Source of the DNA: Gnetum montanum
Taxonomy: Eukaryota; Streptophyta; Gnetopsida; Gnetales; Gnetaceae
DNA length: 60,594 nt
Assembly: GCA_015680685.1 (NCBI GenBank)
Contig: MNCI01015930.1
Location: forward strand, 2,451-63,044
Reading direction: 5' to 3'
Part shown: in pieces, positions 1 to 10,639 of the stretch
Position numbering within the stretch: position 1 is the stretch's first letter
Layout: every line of letters starts with the position of its first letter
Notes under the pieces: generated by a model
Databases searched by the model: none
What the model was told of the DNA's origin: nothing
What the model saw: the letters and a program-made list of their open reading frames with translations, nothing else
Program-made: the position numbers and the translations under genes

Positions 1-560
1 AATCATAAGGAATGCCACCACCAAGGCAACAGTATCCTTACTAGCAACTTGACTTGTATGGATATTATGTGTAGCAGCCAATCTCTCCACGTGACTCTAC
101 TAGTCATATTACTCCTCAACCTCACTACTAAGCTCATGAGTATTATAGGACTCCTTCTCCTATGGACAATGTTCCACAAACATACCATCCTTCTCATTCG
201 ATTGCACCTCTTCCATCCTTGACTCAATTACCACCTACTCCAACTATGCAAGGTGAACTCCCTACCCAACCATAGTAACGTAATGCCACAAGTGCTACTA
301 ACCCTCAACCTACTATTTGTTCTAACAACTGCATGAAGAAAAGACTTTTCTTTAGAACCAATAGTCCAACTAAGCCCTTGCAATCACAAGAGGTTGATTC
401 TTCAATCGCCTCACTATCACTTGAAGCTTCAAAGCTCCCTTCAACCCAAAAACCATGCTCAACGCATACGGTCATGTTAACTCATGCTGTCACTGATTGG
501 ATAAAATTTGGCCATCTTTCTAGAAAATTCTCTAATCATGGGAGTCTTCTAATATATCTA
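1..560 (+). pseudogene. gag: Element A gag, C-terminal remnant
   Basis: This is the tail of the nucleocapsid part of Gag, which packages element RNA. It is identified by alignment to the same part of B (7630-8160), including the FFRTN and STQK..HTVMLTHAVT words at 333-500. It is rich in Pro, Gln and Tyr, as is usual downstream of the zinc knuckle. The zinc knuckle itself is off the left edge or lost. Stops and frameshifts in the first 330 bases leave no open frame there. It runs directly into protease without a separate start, as expected for a gag-pol fusion. Confidence 0.75.
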
Positions 561-1010
561 CAAATCATTGGAAATGAGTCATGCAAAGCTCTTTTGGATT
601 TAGGTTCTAGTGTCAACTTGATTTCTTAAAAAATGTACAAGGCCTAGAACCTGCCTTCGCTAAAAAATAGTAACATTCATTTAGAGTTGGTTGACTAGTC
701 CATCACTGTCTTGTTGGAACTAGTGGAGGACATTGTTACCACTATTTGTGGATGGTCATATCCAGCCAACTTTCTAGTGATTCAAGTGAACAATGGTAAG
801 GGGGACTTTCCAATCATAATGGGAAGAGTATGGCTAAACACAATTGATGTGTGCCTAGGAATATGTGATCTTTCCCTAGAAATATCAAAGGAAAATATAT
901 TTGGAAAGATCAAGAAGAAGAAAGTTCCATGCATCACATACAGTGACACAGGGTGTAATTGCATGCAGAATTCATGGTTTGTACAATGTTTAACATTGCC
1001 TGCATGTAAT
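561..1010 (+). pseudogene. Element A retropepsin-like aspartic protease
   Basis: The protease would cleave the Gag-Pol polyprotein. The active-site region reads ALLDLGSSVNLIS near 580-628, the retroviral-type D-(S/T)-G variant used by this family (ALLDSSSRVNLIS in B, MDSSSSVNLIS in J). The C-terminal hallmark appears as MGRVWL near 820-835. A TAA at 628 and several TAGs between the active site and the C-terminal half break it. The neighbouring linker (about 1010-1230) is poorly conserved and carries no recognisable domain. Confidence 0.8.
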
Positions 1011-1229
1011 TAGTGTGTACAAGTGATATACAAAGATGCATGTATGCAGTAGCCACAAGACAGGAAGGCACCCAGTGGCTAACATCTGATCAAGAGAGTA
1101 GTTCAACTATATGCATGGAACCAACTAAGGATTTGAATTGCACTTACATCAATAGCATAGACACATTAGAGCAAGTCCATCATCAACTTCCAAGTCCTGA
1201 CCTTGAAAATATCAACTGGGGGAAGTTGT

Positions 1230-2265
1230 AAATCCTTGATAAGTTTAAGCAAGAGCCCCTTGAGCTAAAACCATTGCCCACTAGTATGGAATACACATTT
1301 CTTAAAAATGGAAAACCAGTAATTATTAACGTGAATCTTACTCCTCAACAAAAATAAAGACTACTAAATGTGATAAATAAATGGTTGAAAGCCTTCACTT
1401 GGTTATATCACAAATTAAGTAGAATAGATCCTAAGATATGCCAACATAGAATTTACACTGACCCCTCCATGAAGCCTTGAAGACAACTGCAGAGACGATT
1501 GAACCCAAAGCTAAAGCAAGTAGTTAAGGAAGAAATTGAACAACTTCTAAAAGTTGGGTTTATCTACCCCATTACTAATAGCAAATAGGTTAGCCCCTTA
1601 GTTATAGTGCCCAAAAAGGGAGGAAAATGGAGGATGTGCATAGATTTGAGGCTTCTCAACATGGAAACATTCAAGGACCACTTTCCATTGCCATTTGTTA
1701 ACCAAGTCTTAGACACCATCGCAGGGCATTGCTACTATAGTTTTCTGGATGGGTACAGTGGGTACAAGAAAATATGAATAGTCCCAAAAGACCAAGCCAA
1801 GACTATGTTCACTAGTCCTTGGGGAACATTTGCATACAAATAGATGTCGTTTGGCTTGTGCAATGCCCTTACAATGTTTCAACGATTAGTTCTAAGCATA
1901 TTCCAGTAGTAGATAGCAAACAGTATGGAGGTCTTCATGGATGACTTCTCCATCTACAAAGAAAAATTTGATCAAGCCTTGGAACAATTAGAGAAAATAT
2001 TAAAATGATGTGTAGAAATCAATTTAAGGCTCAACTAGCAAAAAAGCCATTTGGTGGTCCAAGAAGGCATTGTACTAGGGAATAAAATTTCATGAACAGG
2101 GATAGAGGTAGACCCCAAAAAGATTAAAGTTATCCAAGAAATTACATTTCAACCAAAAACTATAAAAGATATCTAGTCATTCCTTGGACACACTAGCTAC
2201 TACAGAAGGTTTATTAAGAACTTTTCAAAGGCTGTAAAACCATTGGTTGAACTAACAAAAAAGGA
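1230..2265 (+). pseudogene. pol: Element A reverse transcriptase
   Basis: The RT would copy element RNA to cDNA. Visible blocks are: the entry region NPKLKQVVKEEIEQLL (about 1500-1550); SPLVIVPKKGGKWRMCID (about 1593-1650); HFPLPFV..VLDTIAGH and FLDGYSGY (1680-1765); the SPWGTFAYK block (about 1815-1842); and the catalytic FMDD at about 1934-1945, which is intact here unlike in B. Frame is kept over long stretches, but TAG stops recur (1586, 1841, 1905-1918). The motif spelling (no extra insertion between VPKKGG and the CID block) sets this family apart from typical angiosperm Athila. Confidence 0.9.
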
Positions 2266-2760
2266 TGCACCTTTCAAATGGACCAAGGAAAGCGAACTAG
2301 TTTTCCAAACTTTAAAATAGAAGCTGGTAGAAAAACCTATCCTATAAGCTCCTAACTGGTCTAGGCCATTCCACATAATGACTAATGCATCCAACTATGA
2401 TTTTGGAGCTATACTTACATAGTTAGATGATTAAAAATGATTACATCCACTATGTAAGTAGAAGTATCACTACATAACTTAACTACACTACAACAAAGAA
2501 AGAATTAATGGTTATAGTGTTTGCACTAGAAAAATTTAGGCACTATGTCTTGGGCTATAAGGTATTCATACACACATATCATAGTGTAATAAGGTTCCTA
2601 ATGAATTTAACAACGGTAAGCCCTCACATCATACGATGGCTTGTAATCTTACAAGAGTTCGATCTTACGATGATCGATCGTAAAGGCACCGAGAACATAG
2701 TTGTTGATCATTTATCTCGGTTGCGATGGGATAGCAAAGAGGATGAGTATCCAATTTTTG
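2266..2760 (+). pseudogene. Element A RNase H
   Basis: RNase H would remove the RNA strand of the hybrid. The connection KDAPFKWTKE at about 2263-2292 is followed by a decayed TDAS block (NASNYDFGA near 2385-2410) and a better preserved C-terminal half: FALEKFRHYVLGYKVF..TYHSVIRFL (2520-2606), then QEFDLTMIDRKGTENIVVDHLSRL (2650-2730). The H-x-D-H motif reads TYHS here instead of MDHS (in B), so a catalytic Asp is lost. The frame shifts around 2450. Confidence 0.85.
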
Positions 2761-2989
2761 ATTATTTCCCAGATGAACTCCTCTTTGCAAGTGTAGTGAA
2801 TAATTAATTAACCATAGAGACAAATTGGTATAGTAGCATTCTCACCTATCTCCTTACACAACAAACACCACAAGGGTTTAACGCTAAAAATAATAATAGT
2901 TTCTTCACTAAGCCAAGTATTTTATGGAAATCAATGGGCAACTTTACAAAGTATGTCCTGATGGCTTGGTTTGATGGTGTGTTCCCGAT

Positions 2990-4130
2990 GTAGATCAACT
3001 ACAAGTTCTCCAAGATGCTCATGAGGGTCTTTGTGGGGGTCATTACCCTGAGAGACGAACAACCATTAAGATCTTGCTTGCAGGATATTATTGGCCTACA
3101 TTGTTCTAGGATGCCCATCATTTCGTCCAATCTTGTGAGTGCTACCAATGTGATGGGGGGATAACTACTAGAATGGAGGGTCCACAACAATGGATTCAAC
3201 CTTTAGAACCCTTTGACATTTGGAAAATTGATTTTATGGGGCCGATTACACCAATGTCCAATGCAAATGCTTATATTATTGTTGCTGTTGATTACCTTAC
3301 AAAATGGGAAAAAGTAGCTACTGTTAAGGATTGTACATCATCTACAGCTACACGATTTATTCAACAACAAATTGTAAATAGGTTTGATGTGCCTCATGCA
3401 CTTATTTCAAACAATGGTACACACTTCACAGGTGCGACTTTTTGAAAATTAATGCAATGATTAGGGGTTGAGCATAAACTAACTACACCATATCACCCCC
3501 AAGTGAACGATCAAGCCAAATTCAACAACAGGGAGATTACAAAGATATTGACAAGAACCATTAGCAAGTTTAGGTAAGATTAGAGCACTAAACTGAATAA
3601 CGCTCTTTGGGCATACCGCTCCACATGGAAACTCCCTATAGGCTACTCTCCCTATGAGTTAGTGTATAGTAAATTACCAATGGTTCCCATTCAAACTAAG
3701 CTTTGTACACTATTCATGGCATGTGACCTCAACCTTGCCCTTGATCTAGCACAAAAACAATGATTAATGACTCTTAACCTGCTAGATGAGAACAGATTGG
3801 TCGCCTTGTCATCTAACAAGTTGCACAGGGCACTCAATAAACAATGTCATGACCTAAGAATTAGGAAAGTTAAATATCAACTAGGAGATAAGGTTCTCTA
3901 CTAGAATCCCACACATGTGCCACAACATACCAAATTTCAAATGTTGTGGGAAGTATCTTATGTCATTCATGCAACTTTTCCTTCAAGGGTCATGATGATA
4001 TACAAACCTAAGAGCCCAGATAAGAAACTATTGATCAACATCCATCAAACCAAACCTTTCCATGAGCTTAGAATAGCCAGTGCTCATACTACCTCTATTG
4101 GTGAACAACCTTGCTCGTTATTTTAGATCT
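2990..4130 (+). pseudogene. Element A integrase with GPY/F domain
   Basis: Integrase would insert the cDNA. The zinc-binding N-terminus is seen as HEGLCGGHY..R (about 3027-3060) and CECYQCDGG (3136-3162). The core has the first catalytic Asp in IDFMGPITPM (about 3227-3260) and the region ALISNNGTHFTGATF (3400-3444), where the second Asp is Asn. The third position reads QAKFNN instead of QVEVTN, so the Glu is Lys. The GPY/F-like C-terminus covers about 3880-4060. Two of the three catalytic residues are gone, so this copy cannot integrate DNA. Confidence 0.85.
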
Positions 4131-4453
4131 CCTCCTTCCAACTCAATCAATGGGGAGATGGCCACCTATGCCAATCATTCTAGGCCTTCAGCCCTTTTTC
4201 TATTTTTTTTACACATTTTTATTTTATACATTTCTTCAATATTTCTTATTTTTTCTTTTGTTTAATACCATCATTCACAATTTTACTATTTCTTTGTTTG
4301 GTTGATTTACTTTCATTCGTCTTACAATAAGTGCTCCTGATGGTGGATTGAATTATATACTATTGATTGCTAATGTTTGGTTTTTACCTCTAAATTATGA
4401 TGTTAATATTATGATATGGTTCTTTTGATAAAACAAAAAATGAGTCCACGTCA

Positions 4454-4458
4454 TCCAT
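4454..4458. repeat. Target site duplication (left) of element B
   Basis: TCCAT immediately before the TG of the left LTR. The same five bases follow the CA of the right LTR at 14585-14589. A perfect 5-bp duplication is the normal footprint of Ty3/gypsy integrase. It proves that 4459-14584 entered as one unit. Confidence 0.95.
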
Positions 4459-4543
4459 TGATGGGACGCGATATCGCGGCCATCACGATATCGCGTCATC
4501 CCCTACAATATCATGTACACAATATCATGGTGCGCTGTCATAT

Positions 4544-4552
4544 CTATAAATA
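4544..4552 (+). promoter_or_regulatory. TATA box of element B 5' LTR
   Basis: CTATAAATA lies about 85 bases into the LTR and would set the start of the genomic RNA roughly 30 bases downstream. The same box is at 13858-13866 in the 3' LTR and, on the minus strand, at 50623-50631 and 59093-59101 in the J LTRs. Its position defines the very short U3. Confidence 0.8.
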
Positions 4553-4922
4553 AGAGGCGGCTCTTCCTTGTTTTCCATTCTAGGCCTAGACCGTAGTGAA
4601 ACTCTGGTAGTTTTTCCACTCCAGAGATAGGTTAATTTCCATGTGCCCGCAGTAGGAACTCTAGAGTGAACAGATCTTTATTTGAGCAGACATTGTACTT
4701 GAACACAAGTTTGGGTACAGCAATAAAGACGAGATTCTTGGATAAACCTTGCAGTGCATGGAATAGGCTAATTAGGATTTTATTTATAGTTATTTATTAT
4801 CTATTATTTACATGCTTTATTAGTCTTTAAATCTCTCTCAACCCTTCTCTCCTAGTTAAGTGCCTCAGTACGACCACTTCGAGCACGTGCGTTACGCTTG
4901 GTGATCCCAGCAATAATTAGTG

Positions 4923-5296
4923 TTTGATAACCAAGGTTGCATCGGTTCAGGGTGTGAATAGTAAGTGGGAATGGATGTTGATGCTAGGTTAATTAAGAAT
5001 TAGCTAGTTTGTTAAAGTTAGTAATTAGTCTCTTCACCCTTCACCTTGTTAGCGTAGAAGATAAAACATAAAAAGATATAAAAATCATATACCTCGAACT
5101 TACTTAGCGTTTGGTAACCAAGGTTGCATCGGTTCAGGGTGTGAATGGTAAGTGGGAATGGATGTTGATGCTAGGTTAATTAAGAATTAGCTAGTTAGTT
5201 AAAGTTAGTAATTAGTCTCTTCACCCTTCACCTTGTTAGCATTGAAGATAAAACATAAAAAGATATAAAAATCATATACCTTGGACTTACTTAACC
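4923..5296 (+). repeat. 187-bp tandem duplication inside the B 5' LTR
   Basis: Two consecutive copies, about 4923-5109 and 5110-5296. Each begins TTTG(A/G)TAACCAAGGTTGC and ends near the words AAATCATATACCT. The 3' LTR (about 14236-14410) has only one copy. The duplication therefore arose after insertion, because both LTRs are made from one template during reverse transcription, or else during that event. Differences between the two copies are few. Confidence 0.9.
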
Positions 5297-5454
5297 ATAC
5301 ACTGTGACAACTACAAGTCTGGGAAGACAACGAATGATTAACCCTAAGTGTTCCATGAGGCATGTAGGCACTTAGTCTGTGGAGTTCGACTAGATCGCAC
5401 GTGCTACACTCGTATTTGTATGGTTAAGTGTAGTGGGATCTCGCCACTCATCAT

Positions 5455-5472
5455 TGGCGTCGTTGCCAGGGA
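5455..5472 (+). other. Primer binding site, tRNA-Asp type
   Basis: TGGCGTCGTTGCCAGGGA lies one base after the LTR end. It differs at two positions from TGGCGCCGTTGCCGGGGA, the complement of the 3' end of plant tRNA-Asp. Both differences are transitions (C to T and G to A). Athila-lineage elements commonly use this primer. Confidence 0.85.
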
Positions 5473-5595
5473 CTAAGTGTTTGTGCGCTAAGTAGAGCAT
5501 AGGAGATCACTCACATCGTTGGGAGCTTAAACGAACCTTAGGGTTAATCAAAAGAAAAATTTTATAATGGTTAAATAGCAAATCAATAAATAACA

Positions 5596-8165
5596 ATGTC
5601 TTCTTCTAACAAAAGCAATTCACCGCCTACGGATAATACAAGAAATATTCAGCAATCAAAAACACATAACCGAAATCTGTCAATTCCTCAACAAGACCGA
5701 GTGGTATATACTCATCCCAATGAGTACATACCAGATTTTACCTTTATCCTCCATCAAGATGAATAGCTGCAATGGAGAGATTTGCAAGGTAACATTGTGT
5801 TACCCCCAGATCAAGCAGTCCCTAACATGCTTCTTCATGCTCTTGCACAAGTAGGCATGACATAATTATATGCTAAATACATTATAAGTGATTTTGATAC
5901 AAGGGATTATCATCCCATAGCTACAAAACATATTAGGGACTCAAGGCAAGAGATCCATCATACACTGATGAAGGGTAAAGGGGTCCTACACGTCCTAAGT
6001 GAAATCGGAGATGATGAACCCATTATAATGGGTTCTCCATCCAAGTATGTTCCCCCTCCTAATGATGGTGAGTAGGTAGGGTATCAGAACCTATGCTCAA
6101 CAATACATAACATTGGTTCTGATCCCCGTGAACTCCAACTATTCATTGAGGGAACAACAACACATGATAAGGACGGGCACTTAGATCTTCATCAAGATCG
6201 GGGCCGTAGCAACAGAAGAGAAGGTAAGGAGCATCATCATGGCAATGGTTCTCCTTCTTCTTCCCCTTCATTACATCACTCACCCTCTCCTTCCACATCT
6301 AGGTGTAGCCATCATGAGCATAACAGTGAGGATAGAGGTAGGCAAAATGAGAGACCTCAATGAGAAAGTCGAGAGAGAGGACAAGGGCATGAACGAAGGG
6401 AAAGTAGGGAACAACGCAAACATCACAGGCATCATGAAATAGATGATCATGATAAGCCCCTACTTGCCACCCAAAGTATGCTTGATATAACGAAGGCAGT
6501 GAAAATACCAACAAGGCATCAAAGAGATAGCTGGATCAAACGCTTAGACATGAATAATATCCCACGCTTCAAAGGGGGATATAATGCGAATCTGCAACAT
6601 CATTTACAGGCATTCCACGAAGCCTATGCCTTGCAAAACATAGAGAACGAGTGGAAAAAACTAAAGTTGTTCCCTAGGACACTCATTAAGGAAGCAGAGA
6701 GTTGGTACCGATCCTTATAACTGGAAACCATTAGGAGGTGGAGTACGATGTTAGAACTTTTCAACGATAAATATCAAACGTACTCCAGAGTGTCTAACTT
6801 GCATAAGCAAATCCAAGGATGGAAGCAAGGTACTCATGAACCCTTGGATGCTACCATGGGCGGCTACTACACATTGTTACATCATTGTCTGGGCCATGGT
6901 TATGCACAACGGGACCAACTTCACCACATTGTAGATGGGCTAAGGCATGAGACTAGGAGAACCCTTGGGGACTTATGCCCAAGGGAGATTATCAGAACTT
7001 AGAGCCCATGAAATTCACCGCTTGTTGGAGCAAGTAGCTAAAGAAGAAGGTGAACTACAAAAAAGAGAGAGTATGAAAGAATACAACTGTGATCCTTCCC
7101 TTCAAAAGAAGGGAGTAAGATTTTGTGATGAGGAGGATGAGTCACTACTCGAAGAGTTGGTGAACAGAAAAACCTTGTTGATTTAGAAGCTAACAATAGA
7201 AATATCAGCTAAGGTGCACCAATTGTGGGATTCCTTAGAATCTAGACTTGAAACTGTCTTGAAAATTGTAGAGGCGTCTAAGGAGGAATGAAGTAGTGAC
7301 AAAGACAAGAAAAAGTGGAGAGATTTAGGCCTTGCACATAACAAGGGTAAGGGGAAAACAATTATCTCTGATGAGGTTGTGGACTTAGACACAGATGATG
7401 ACAGTGGATGTGAGATCTACCAATATGACCATCCTAAGGGATGTTGTCCAATCATCTCACATCTACAAGAGTCTAGGGTGTATGCACTTAACCAGAGACT
7501 CAACAAATGGTAGACACCCAGAAGGTTACCTTATCCCCAAGGTAACCCAAGACAGTTCCACCAACTGTTAATGTACTATTCAAGTGGAACTCCACCAAAA
7601 CCCATCGGGCAACATCAGCAGTGGCAACACCCATAGTCATGGGGGATGTTATCGCTAAGACAACAGTACCCTTACCAACAACTTGATCCTTATGGTTACT
7701 ATGTGCAGTAGCCGATTTCTCCAAATGACTCTATGGGTCACATAACCCCACCACGTTACTACCAAGTTAAGGAGTAGTTTAGGACTTGTTCTCCTCCAGG
7801 AGATGCTCCATATCCATACTATCCTCCAAATCCATCCGCATCTCTTACGCTGGTAGCTCCACCACCAACCACTCCAACAAGGCCCAGGGTAATTCCCACT
7901 CAACCACAACAACCCAATATTATGAGGGCTCCCAATCCTCAATTCTCAATTGGTTCTAACAATCATATGTCAAAAATACCTTTCTTTAGGACCAACAATC
8001 CAACCAAGCCCTCACCTTCACAAGTGGTTGAACATCTAAACACCTCCATACCGAATAAGGTTTCGGGACCCTCTTCAACCCAGAAATTGAGGCCAATGCA
8101 CACGGTTATGTTAACACATACTGTTACCAACTAGATTAAGGTAGGCCACCTTCCCAAGAAATTAT
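5596..8165 (+). pseudogene. gag: Element B gag
   Basis: The likely start is the ATG at 5596 (MSSSNKSNSPP), 124 bases after the PBS. The N-terminal part is followed by a Ser/Pro/His/Arg-rich stretch (about 6180-6440). The capsid part (about 6480-7010) has FKGGYNANLQHHLQAF and LELFNDKYQTY. A basic, coiled C-terminal half follows, and then a nucleocapsid knuckle remnant near 7405-7460 (CEIYQYDHPKGCC; in J it reads CEICQYDHPKGCC, giving C-x2-C-x3-H-x3-C). In-frame stops (for example TAG near 5765, 6718 and 7186) and frameshifts make it non-functional. It reads on into protease. Confidence 0.85.
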
Positions 8166-8610
8166 CTGATCTAGGAAACTCCCTAATTCATCTCCAAGTC
8201 GTTGGGAATGAACCTCATAAGGCTCTTCTTGACTCAAGCTCCAGAGTCAACTTAATTTCACAAGAATTGTATAAAACTTGGAACCTGCCTCCACTCAAGA
8301 AGAGTAATATTTGCTTAGAGCTGGCTAACTAGTCCATCACTGTTCCTTTGGGATAGGTTGAGGACATTGTCACCACCATAGGTGGTTAGCCATACCCAGC
8401 TAATTTCCTGGTGATCCAAATAAACAATGACAAAGGGGACTTCCTGATAATAATGGGAAGGGCATGGCTGAGCATAATAGACGCACGTCTAGGAATTCGC
8501 AATCTTTCCCTAGAAATATCCAAGAAAAATACTTTTGGAAAGATTGAGAAGAAGAAAGCTCCATGCATTGCATATAGTGACACATGGTGCCATTGCGTAT
8601 AGAAATCATG
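8166..8610 (+). pseudogene. Element B aspartic protease
   Basis: Active-site region ALLDSSSRVNLISQELY (about 8220-8272), where family members elsewhere have DLGSSVNLIS or DSSSSVNLIS. The C-terminal block MGRAWLSIIDARLGIR is at about 8452-8500 and is followed by the basic word GKIEKKKAPC. TAG stops at 8329 and 8356 split the domain. A linker of about 250 bases (8611-8860), with no domain that I recognise, joins it to RT. Confidence 0.85.
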
Positions 8611-8859
8611 TGTAATGTGGAGTTTAACATTGCCTGCATGCAATCGGTATGCACAAGACATCGACATACAAAAGTGCCTATATGTAGCAACCACATGACA
8701 AGAAAACACCCAGTGGCTGATGGTTGGCCAAGAGAAAAATTCAATGACATGCATGGAACTAACTGAGGGGATAACTAGTACTTACGTTGAAAGCATGGAT
8801 GCACTTGAGCAAGTCCATTGCCAACTTCCAGTCCTTAACCCTAAAAACATTAATTGGGG

Positions 8860-9875
8860 GAAGTTGGATATTCCTGAGAAGTTTAAACAAGAGCCCCTAG
8901 ATTTAAAATCGTTGCCCACCAGTTTGGAATACATGACCCTTAAAAATGAAAAATTGGTAATCATCAACACAAAGCTTGCCCCCAAGCAAAAAGAGAGTTT
9001 GCTGAAGGTGATAAATAAGTGGTCAACAGCCTTTGCCTGGTCATACCCTGAACTAACCGGAATAGATCCTAGGATATGCTAGCATAATATTTACACAAAC
9101 CCCTCCACGAAGCCTTGCAAACAACCACAGAGGCGATTGAACCTGAAGTTAAAATAAATAGTGAAAGAGGAGATAGAGCAACTTCTTAAGGCTGGGTTCA
9201 TTTACCCAATTGCTGATAGCAAATGGTTTAGTCCTCTTGTAATTGTACCAAAAAAAGGAGGCAAATGGAGGGTATGTATAGAATTTAGGCTATTGAATAT
9301 GGAAACATTCCAACATCACTTCCCATTGCCATTTGTTGACCAAGTCTTAGACACTATAGCAGGGCATCGCTACTATAGTTTTTTAGATGGGTATAGTGGG
9401 TACAACCAAATACGAATCGCACCAGAAGACTAGGCTAAAACAACGTTCACCAGTCCTTGGGGAATGTTTGCATACAAACAAATGCCTTTTGGCTTGTGCA
9501 ATGCCCCTGCCACATTCCAATGATTAGTTCTAAGCATATTTTAACAGCAAATAGGTAATGGAGTAGAAATCTTTATGAACAACTTCTCCACTTATGGGAC
9601 AAGCTTTGATCAAGCCCTCGACCGGTTAGAGAAAGTATTGAAACGATGTGTTGAAACCAACCTAAAGCTCAACTGGCAGAAAAGCCATTTGATGGTTCAA
9701 GAGGGGGTAGTACTGGGGCATAAAATTTTACAATCAGGAATAGAGGTGGATTCAAAAAAAATTAAACTCATCCAAGGAATTACCCAAAAACCAAAAACTG
9801 TCAAGGACATTCAATCATTCCTTGGACACACTGGCTACTACAGGAGATTTATTGAGAACATCTCCAAAATTTCCA
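8860..9875 (+). pseudogene. pol: Element B reverse transcriptase with destroyed active site
   Basis: Conserved blocks in order: KFKQEPLDLKSLP (about 8880), VKEEIEQLLKAGFIYPIADS (9160-9220), PLVIVPKKGGKWRVCIEF (9234-9285), HFPLPFVDQVLDTIAGH (9316-9366), FLDGYSGYNQIRIAPED (9381-9430), MPFGLCNAPATFQ (9482-9520), then the thumb to about 9850. The catalytic F-M-D-D is F-M-N-N: both Asp codons are AAC at 9578-9583, whereas A has GAT GAC and J also has DD. A G-to-A change in each codon explains it. RT activity would be nil even if the few stops (9431, 9523, 9553) were read through. Confidence 0.93.
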
Positions 9876-10440
9876 AACCGTTGGTGGAATTAACGAAAAA
9901 AGATGCACCATTCGAATGGACCAGGGAATGTGAACAAGCATTCCAAACTCTCAAACAAAGGCTTGTGGAAACTCCCATTCTACAAGCCCCTGACTGGTCC
10001 AAGCTATTTCATATCATGACTGATGCATCTAATTACACCTTAGGAGCCGTACTGACACAATTAGATGAAAAAAAATAACCTTATTACATCCACTATGCCA
10101 GTAAGAGTATCATCGGTGCACAACTCAACTACACAACTACGGAAAAGGAATTAATGGCTGTAGTGTTTGCACTAGACAAATTTAGGCACTATGTATTGGG
10201 CTACAAAGTATACATCCATATGGATCATAGTGCAATTAGGTTCCTTATGAACAAGCCAACGGTTAGCCCATGTGTCATACGTTGGTTGGTAATTCTTCAG
10301 GATTTCGATTTAACAATAGTAGATCGCAAAGGCACTGAGAATGTAGTCACAGATCACTTATCTCGGTTGCACTGAGATAGCAAAGAGGATGAGTATGCTG
10401 TATCTAATCATTTTCTTGATGAAACCCTCTTTGCCAGTGT
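9876..10440 (+). pseudogene. Element B RNase H
   Basis: One of the better preserved domains. It shows KKDAPFEWTRECEQAFQTLK (about 9895-9955), the first catalytic Asp in MTDASNYTLGAVLTQ (10017-10060), the Glu in TEKELMAVVFALDKFRHYVL (10141-10197), the third Asp in HMDHSAIRFL (10217-10246) and VDRKGTENVVTDHLSRL (10318-10371). One stop (TAA near 10077) and a short frameshift separate the two halves. It is the single gypsy-type RNase H expected of Athila, unlike element F, which has two. Confidence 0.9.
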
Positions 10441-10639
10441 AGTGAATAATCAACCCACGAAAATAAATTGGTATAGTAGCATTCTTACTTATCTAATTTC
10501 CAATAAACACCACAGGGGTTGGACTTTAGGAAGAAACAACAGTTTCTTCACAAAACCAAGTACTTCATGGAAATCAAGGGACAACTGTATAAAGTCTACC
10601 CTGATGGCTTGGTTCGATGGTGTGTGCTTGATAAGGATC

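Larger units (their letters stand above)
1..4453 (+). mobile_element. Element A, left part: Athila-like Ty3/gypsy retrotransposon, 5' end outside window
   Basis: Contiguous gag end, protease, RT, RNase H and integrase in the standard gypsy order, followed by the start of a 3' UTR. The whole stretch aligns by eye with element B (about 7630-12165), so A and B are the same family. A stops exactly where B inserted: the target duplication TCCAT is at 4454-4458, and A's 3' UTR picks up at 14585 with text matching B near 12160. No long frame survives; stops such as TAG at 1586-1588 (TGG in B at 9224-9226) interrupt every domain. The 5' LTR and most of gag lie to the left of the window. Confidence 0.9.
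4459..5453 (+). repeat. Element B 5' LTR (995 bp)
   Basis: Starts TGATGGGACGCG and ends CTCGCCACTCATCA. U3 is very short (about 90 bp before the TATA box) and contains palindromic GATATCGCG-type words. R/U5 contains the conserved plant-element words found in the other LTRs here (for example CCTTGCAGTGCATGGAATAG and TAGTTAAGTGCCTCAGTACG). It is longer than the 3' LTR (857 bp), mainly because of a 187-bp internal tandem duplication, offset by about 47 bp missing from its U3. Confidence 0.95.

Noticed and set aside
8386-8754. Antisense frames across the protease of B (and 782-964 in A)
   Set aside because: They are mirror images of conserved protease codons. They have no promoter or intron signals and are not independent genes.
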